The notes beneath the pieces were generated by a model that saw nothing but the letters and a program-made list of their open reading frames with translations, was not told where the DNA came from and did not search any database. This document shows, piece by piece, positions 60,235 to 64,000 of a stretch of 64,000 nt of DNA; the stretch's first letter is position 1, and each line of letters begins with the position of its first letter. Origin of the DNA: Nibribacter koreensis (lineage in GTDB: Bacteria > Bacteroidota > Bacteroidia > Cytophagales > Hymenobacteraceae); contig NZ_BAABGX010000002.1 of assembly GCF_039541795.1 (NCBI RefSeq), positions 1,674,001 through 1,738,000 of the forward strand, in the 5' to 3' direction. The translations under genes and the position numbers were made by a program.

Positions 60235-60981
60235 ATGACTGCCCATCGTGCTTCGGTATTAATTGCCTTCTCATTTTTTCTGCTCATGGCCGCGGGTTGC
60301 TCTGTGCCAGACATGCAGATAAGCCAGAGTTTTAAAGAAAAAGCCACAGAACTACCCGTAGAGGGCCGTCCGGTCATGCGCATGAGCTTACTGGGCAAGG
60401 AGAAAGGCTTCCGGTTTGGGCCGTACCAGTTGCAAGACATAAAACGCGGCTGGACCAGAAGGACAGATGAGCAGGACGCCTTCTGGCGCAAGGTGTCTGA
60501 GGCCTACCAGCGGTACACCTTTGCGGTACAGGATACCGCCCAGCAGAAAACCTGGTACGTGCTGGCGGCAGCTTTGCACAGTTCGTCGGCTGTAGAAGTG
60601 GGAGGAGGACTTTCGGCTTCTCTGGACAAGCAGCGCGAGTTCCTGCAAGCCCAGTTCCAGTCCCCTACAAGCGGCGTTTGGCAACTGGCCCTGGCAGATC
60701 CTGGAAACTACATGCAGCGCCTTAACTTTAAAGGAAGCCTTAGCAACGGCAAAGAAGAAATAGAAATACAACCCATCTACAAGTGGCAGCGAAAGTCTTT
60801 TCCCTCAGACAAGAACCTGGGCTATGAGTTCTCTGTGAACGGAGAGATTCTAGCCACGGTGCAGACCATGAACACCGGCAAGGTCTGGCTCAAGCAAGGC
60901 CTGAGCCCAGATATGCAGATGGTGCTGGCCAGTGCCTGCGGCTCGCTTCTGCTGTATGACAAACTAGGCGAAGGAGAGTAA
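60235..60981 (+). CDS. Hypothetical lipoprotein
   Basis: Family not recognised. The 248-residue protein has a lipoprotein signal (about 1-21) with lipobox LMAAGC. The rest is soluble, with LLGKEKGFRFGPYQLQDIKR, AAALHSSSAVEVGGGLSASL and FEFSVNGEIL-type strands (GYEFSVNGEILATVQTMN). The even strand pattern points to a beta-sandwich, exposed in the periplasm or at the outer membrane. It ends at a GC-rich terminator and has no functional neighbours. Confidence 0.65.
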   Translation: MTAHRASVLIAFSFFLLMAAGCSVPDMQISQSFKEKATELPVEGRPVMRMSLLGKEKGFRFGPYQLQDIKRGWTRRTDEQDAFWRKVSEAYQRYTFAVQDTAQQKTWYVLAAALHSSSAVEVGGGLSASLDKQREFLQAQFQSPTSGVWQLALADPGNYMQRLNFKGSLSNGKEEIEIQPIYKWQRKSFPSDKNLGYEFSVNGEILATVQTMNTGKVWLKQGLSPDMQMVLASACGSLLLYDKLGEGE

Positions 60982-61018
60982 ACTGTTTAGCTGGAACCTA
61001 TCTCATTTTCTGTTAGTT

Positions 61019-61062
61019 ACCGCCTCGGCCTTCTCAACATAGAGAAAAGCCGGGGCGGTTTC
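61019..61062 (+). terminator. Terminator after the lipoprotein gene
   Basis: ACCGCC-CGGC and GCCG-GGCGGT form the stem with an inner TTCTC/GAGAA extension, followed by TTTCT. It is 38 nt after the stop. Confidence 0.75.
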
Positions 61063-61164
61063 TGTATGTTTGCCAACTTTTTATCATCTACTATACAATT
61101 CCCGCATTTTTAGCGTTACCCAGAAACTAATTTTAAGACGGATGTTCCTGCATCCCTGCATGTT

Positions 61165-62307
61165 ATGAGAAACTTCTTTTGGTGGTGTGCCGGCGCCGAT
61201 GACCACATTCTGGCACAGTGCCCAAAATCTGAACACATCAAGTTTGGCGGTATTGGCGCTACCGTCCTCTTTACCGGCATCCTGGCCTCCCTTTCTGGTG
61301 GCTACGCCCTCTACACCGTGTTTGACTCCGTTCCCTTCGCCGTGGCCTTTGGCCTGCTGTGGGGCGCCGTGATTTTCAACCTGGACCGTTTCATTGTTTC
61401 TACCCTGCGCAAAGAAGGCCGCTTTGGCCGCGAGTTCCTGCAGGTGCTGCCGCGTATCTTGCTGGCGCTGGTGCTGGCCATTGTCATTTCCAAACCCCTG
61501 GAGCTACGCATATTTGAGAAGGAGATTGACAGTGTGCTCATGGAGAAGAAGGCCGAGCTAGCCTTGGAGCACCAGAAGCTGGTAAACAAGCAGTTCACCG
61601 AGACCGACTCGGTGCGCAAGGACATTGACCGCCTCAAAGCCGAGATAGCCACCAAGTCTGCCCAGCGTGACACGCTCTACACCCAGATGTCTGCCGAAAG
61701 CGACGGCACCGGCGGTACCAAAAAAATTGGCCGCGGCCCTATTTACACCGAGAAGAAAGCCCAGCACGACAAGATTGACCTGGAGCTGAAGCAACTACAG
61801 GAGCAAACCAACCAGCTCATTGCCGAGCGCCAGAAACGCATAGACACCCTCACCGCCCAGCGCGACAAAAGCATTGCGCAGGGCAAGGAACGGTTTGATA
61901 ATTACGGTGGTTTGATGGCGCGCATTGAGGCCATGGAGAAGCTTCCGCTGCTGCCCAGCCTCTTCATCACGCTACTCTTCATCTGTCTGGAGACCGCGCC
62001 TATCTTCTCCAAACTCATCTCCAAGCGCGGCCCGTATGATGATTTGCTCCGCGATGTAGAATCTACCGTGGAACTGGACAGCCTGGAAAAACTAGAAGGC
62101 CGTCGCCGCGAGTATGACACCCGCAAAGCCATTGAAGACGTAGGCAAAGACGCCCGCATTGAGCACTACAGCTACAACCGCCGCGAGACCGTCAAAGCAG
62201 ACGCCGATGTGGACTTAGAACTGGCTCGTACCAACACCCAAGCCCGCTTAAAAACCGGCAAAGAGAAAATACGCCGCGAGACCGACGCGTACATGGATTT
62301 GGTGTAA
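61165..62307 (+). CDS. DUF4407 domain-containing membrane protein
   Basis: The 380-residue protein fits DUF4407: it begins MRNFFWWCAGADDHILAQCP and has membrane helices at about 27-48 and 52-72, then FNLDRFIVSTLRKEG, a third helix (about 98-115), a long charged coiled coil (about 130-240) and a fourth helix (LPLLPSLFITLLFICLETAP). The C-terminal part is charged again. The function is unknown. A very strong terminator follows. Confidence 0.85.
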   Translation: MRNFFWWCAGADDHILAQCPKSEHIKFGGIGATVLFTGILASLSGGYALYTVFDSVPFAVAFGLLWGAVIFNLDRFIVSTLRKEGRFGREFLQVLPRILLALVLAIVISKPLELRIFEKEIDSVLMEKKAELALEHQKLVNKQFTETDSVRKDIDRLKAEIATKSAQRDTLYTQMSAESDGTGGTKKIGRGPIYTEKKAQHDKIDLELKQLQEQTNQLIAERQKRIDTLTAQRDKSIAQGKERFDNYGGLMARIEAMEKLPLLPSLFITLLFICLETAPIFSKLISKRGPYDDLLRDVESTVELDSLEKLEGRRREYDTRKAIEDVGKDARIEHYSYNRRETVKADADVDLELARTNTQARLKTGKEKIRRETDAYMDLV

Positions 62308-62329
62308 GGCCTTTCTATAAAGATAAACT

Positions 62330-62383
62330 CCATTAAAACGAAGAAGCCGCTCCCATTAAGGAGCGGCTTCTTCGTTTTAATGG
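62330..62383 (+). terminator. Perfect 24-bp hairpin after the DUF4407 gene
   Basis: The arms at 62330-62353 and 62360-62383 are exactly complementary (CCATTAAAACGAAG... and ...CTTCGTTTTAATGG) around loop CATTAA. The GC-rich apex GAAGCCGCTCC followed on the other side by TTCTTCGTTTTAA suits termination. Palindrome copy 26 follows after 4 nt. Confidence 0.88.
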
Positions 62384-62387
62384 AATC

Positions 62388-62425
62388 CGTTTTTGGGCTA
62401 TTTCTCAGAAAATAGCCTAAAAACG
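62388..62425. repeat. 38-nt palindrome, copy 26
   Basis: CGTTTTTGGGCTATTTCT on the left and AGAAAATAGCCTAAAAACG on the right; pairing is complete apart from one G-T pair. Flanks GAATC/GATTC extend the stem (62383-62430). Confidence 0.93.
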
Positions 62426-62434
62426 GATTCTAAA

Positions 62435-62460
62435 CTCTCGACTCAGGACTCAGGACTAAT
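62435..62460. repeat. ACTCAGG tandem repeat at the GDPD stop codon
   Basis: ACTCAGG-ACTCAGG-ACT overlaps the 3' end of the GDPD gene. The same GAGTCCTGAGTC unit occurs at 58291-58315 (after sdaAA) and 58782-58793 (antiporter stop). Confidence 0.6.
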
Positions 62461-63331
62461 TTGGTCTTTCTATCAGCTCAGGTCTGTTGGTGATGACGCC
62501 GTCGGCGCCGTTTTTGAAAAGCTGCTTGATGTTCTCGGGGTCATCCTCGGTCCAGATAAACGTCTTGAAGCCCTGGTTGTGTAGAGAAGAGATAAAGGAC
62601 TTGGACGCGAAGTGGCGGTGAATGTTGATGGCGGCGGCTTTGTGGTAGCGGTCAAATCCTCCAAACTTAAACTCGTGGTCAAAGAAAATGGGCAGAAACG
62701 GCACCTTACCCATCATGAGCTTGTGCGTGGGAATCATGAAATCTGACTGCCAGATCTTTTCCAGAATGGGATCATAGAAAGACTGCAGCACGCACCAATT
62801 GGTGGCGTTATGCTCGCGCAGCAGGTCCAGCGTTTTCTGTTCCAGGCCTTCGTAGTAGTCTTTTTCGCCTTTCTTGAGTTCAATGAGGAGTTTCTTCTGG
62901 CCGCGTACGGCTTTGAGTACTTGGGCCAGCGTGGGGATGCGTTCGCCTGCAAAGGCAGAGTCCAGCTTTTGGCCGGCATCAAGCTCTTTCAACTCTTTTA
63001 GGGTAAGGTCGGCTATTTGGCCGGTGCCGTTGGTGGTGCGGTCCACGGTGGCGTCATGAATGACCACCACTTCACCGTCTTTGCTCAGGTGCACGTCAAT
63101 CTCAATGAAATCTGCCTCGGTCTCCAAGGCTTTTTTGATAGCCGCTAAGGTGTTCTCAGGGGCTAGTTGAGAGGCGCCGCGGTGGGCAATGACAGAGACT
63201 TTCCGGCCTTTGTTGTGCATGAGGTTTACCTTGGCGTTGGGATCTGAAGGAGTGCAGGAAACGACTACCAAGAGTAGTACGGGCAGAAGAAGCCAACAGA
63301 TGTAGTTGGGAGAACAGGTAAATCTATCCAT
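62456..63331 (-). CDS. Glycerophosphodiester phosphodiesterase family lipoprotein
   Basis: Hydrolyses glycerophosphodiesters to glycerol-3-phosphate and an alcohol. It has a lipoprotein-type signal (lipobox VVVSC) and the GDPD TIM-barrel signature: IAHRGASQLAPENTLAAIKK, ADFIEIDVHLSKDGEVVVIH and DATVDRTTNGTG, which include the catalytic His pair and the metal-binding Glu/Asp. The end WTEDDPENIKQLFKNGADGV is typical. 291 residues, probably periplasmic and membrane-anchored. Its stop codon lies in the ACTCAGG repeat. Confidence 0.92.
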   Translation of the reverse strand: MDRFTCSPNYICWLLLPVLLLVVVSCTPSDPNAKVNLMHNKGRKVSVIAHRGASQLAPENTLAAIKKALETEADFIEIDVHLSKDGEVVVIHDATVDRTTNGTGQIADLTLKELKELDAGQKLDSAFAGERIPTLAQVLKAVRGQKKLLIELKKGEKDYYEGLEQKTLDLLREHNATNWCVLQSFYDPILEKIWQSDFMIPTHKLMMGKVPFLPIFFDHEFKFGGFDRYHKAAAINIHRHFASKSFISSLHNQGFKTFIWTEDDPENIKQLFKNGADGVITNRPELIERPN

Positions 63332-63421
63332 CATAAAGACAAGTCCCGGCTGGGGTGGCTATCGCTTAGAAAGATAAACGTTTTTTGGGTAGGCCAAGGT
63401 AGTTTGGTGGGGTACCAGCTT

Positions 63422-63886
63422 TTACAAGATGTCTACCTGGCGGGTGATGCTTTCCTCAAGGGAGATGATGGTCTCTGTGCGCTCTACGCCCGGTATGATT
63501 TGGATCTTCTCATTCAGGACTTCGCGCAGGTGCAGGGTGTCACGGCAGACAATCTTGGCAAACATGCTCCACTGGCCGGTAGTGTAATGCATCTCCACAA
63601 TTTCGGGTACTTCGCGCATTTGCTCCACGGCCTGCTGGTACACAGAACCCTTCTCCAGGTAAATGCCAATGAACGCGCAGATGTCAAAACCCACCGCATT
63701 GGGATTGATGACTAGGTGCGAGCCCTTAATGACGCCCAGTTCCTCTAACTTCTTCATGCGCACGTGCACCGTACCGCCAGAAACCTGTAACTCTTTTGCT
63801 ATATCTGTATACGCCCGGGTGGCATCCTGCATCAGCATGGATAAAATCCTCCGGTCAAGATTATCAATTTCTGAAACTTGAGGCAT
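63422..63886 (-). CDS. Lrp/AsnC family transcriptional regulator
   Basis: The 154-residue protein has an N-terminal helix-turn-helix (NLDRRILSMLMQDATRAYTD, then VSGGTVHVRMKKLEELGVI) and a C-terminal ligand-sensing RAM domain (VGFDICAFIGIYLEKGS, then HYTTGQWSMFAKIVCRD). Such proteins respond to amino acids or small acids and often regulate themselves. The spacer before its start is AT-rich and contains the dyad ACATA-TTT-TATGT (63926-63938), a possible operator. Confidence 0.92.
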   Translation of the reverse strand: MPQVSEIDNLDRRILSMLMQDATRAYTDIAKELQVSGGTVHVRMKKLEELGVIKGSHLVINPNAVGFDICAFIGIYLEKGSVYQQAVEQMREVPEIVEMHYTTGQWSMFAKIVCRDTLHLREVLNEKIQIIPGVERTETIISLEESITRQVDIL

Positions 63887-63916
63887 TGTGTAGAGCTCTT
63901 TTTATCAAATCAACAA

Positions 63917-63938
63917 CAAAAATAAACATATTTTATGT
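63917..63938 (-). promoter_or_regulatory. Candidate promoter/operator of the lrp-like gene
   Basis: On the minus strand TATTTTTG (complement of 63917-63924) matches TAnnTTTG, 31 nt before the start codon. The dyad at 63926-63938 lies next to it. No -33 box is clear. Confidence 0.35.
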
Positions 63939-64000
63939 ATGTACTAATATATAAATTTTATCCTTACAATATTATCAAATAAAAGCCTTGTTTGGTATGT

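Overview
The window looks like chromosome of a Bacteroidota bacterium of the order Cytophagales, most likely Hymenobacteraceae (Rufibacter/Pontibacter-like). This is inferred from the gldK-gldL-gldM-gldN type IX secretion genes with a PorP/SprF-like gene, PorW/SprE, the DUF4271-hemD-gld order, an F-type ATP synthase operon without atpD/atpC, TAnnTTTG-type promoter motifs, and weak Shine-Dalgarno sequences. I found no rRNA, tRNA, CRISPR array, integrase or transposase gene.

Layout. 1-465: 3' end of a LolA-like gene. 466-1240: repeat-rich spacer with a MITE-like block and a near-consensus sigma-54 promoter. 1241-10009: MacB/TolC-type efflux operon (adaptor, TolC, ABC ATPase, two FtsX-type permeases) followed by an NtrC-family response regulator and its histidine kinase. 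10086-15438: DUF2268 protease gene split by an apparent frameshift, DUF72 gene, rlpA, MORN gene, yraN. 15530-25711: lipB, a WecA-like glycosyl-1-phosphate transferase, DUF4271, hemD, PorP/SprF-like, gldKLMN. 26172-32863 (minus): uvrC, PBP1A and porW/sprE. 33178-39018: atpZ, small membrane protein, atpB-E-F-H-A-G. 39221-45398: PafA-like phosphatase, ppa, UbiA-like gene, nnr, PAP2. 45641-51161 (minus): nuoA-B-C-D alternating with four unrelated genes. 51304-64000: thioredoxin/NHL protein, a low-GC group of three small genes with attC-like spacers, then SRPBCC, DinB, Crp, L-serine dehydratase, cation antiporter, DUF4407, GDPD and Lrp genes.

The genes fall into a few working units. Type IX secretion is represented by the GldL/GldM motor with GldK/GldN ring and PorW on separate transcripts. 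Energy metabolism is represented by ATP synthase and the first four complex I genes. The efflux operon and its two-component system appear to form one sigma-54 circuit.

The most striking non-coding feature is a family of 26 intergenic palindromes, each exactly 38 nt (two arms of about 18 nt, core CGTTTTTGGCCTGTTTTC and its complement). They are scattered over the whole window but absent from the tightly packed lipB-gld, uvrC-porW and atp blocks. Several copies have compensatory changes in their arms, and several sit inside locally different, self-complementary flanks. Second in interest are the alternating nuo operon and the attC-like gene-cassette group at 52.8-54.6 kb. All family assignments are from reading motifs; no database search was run.
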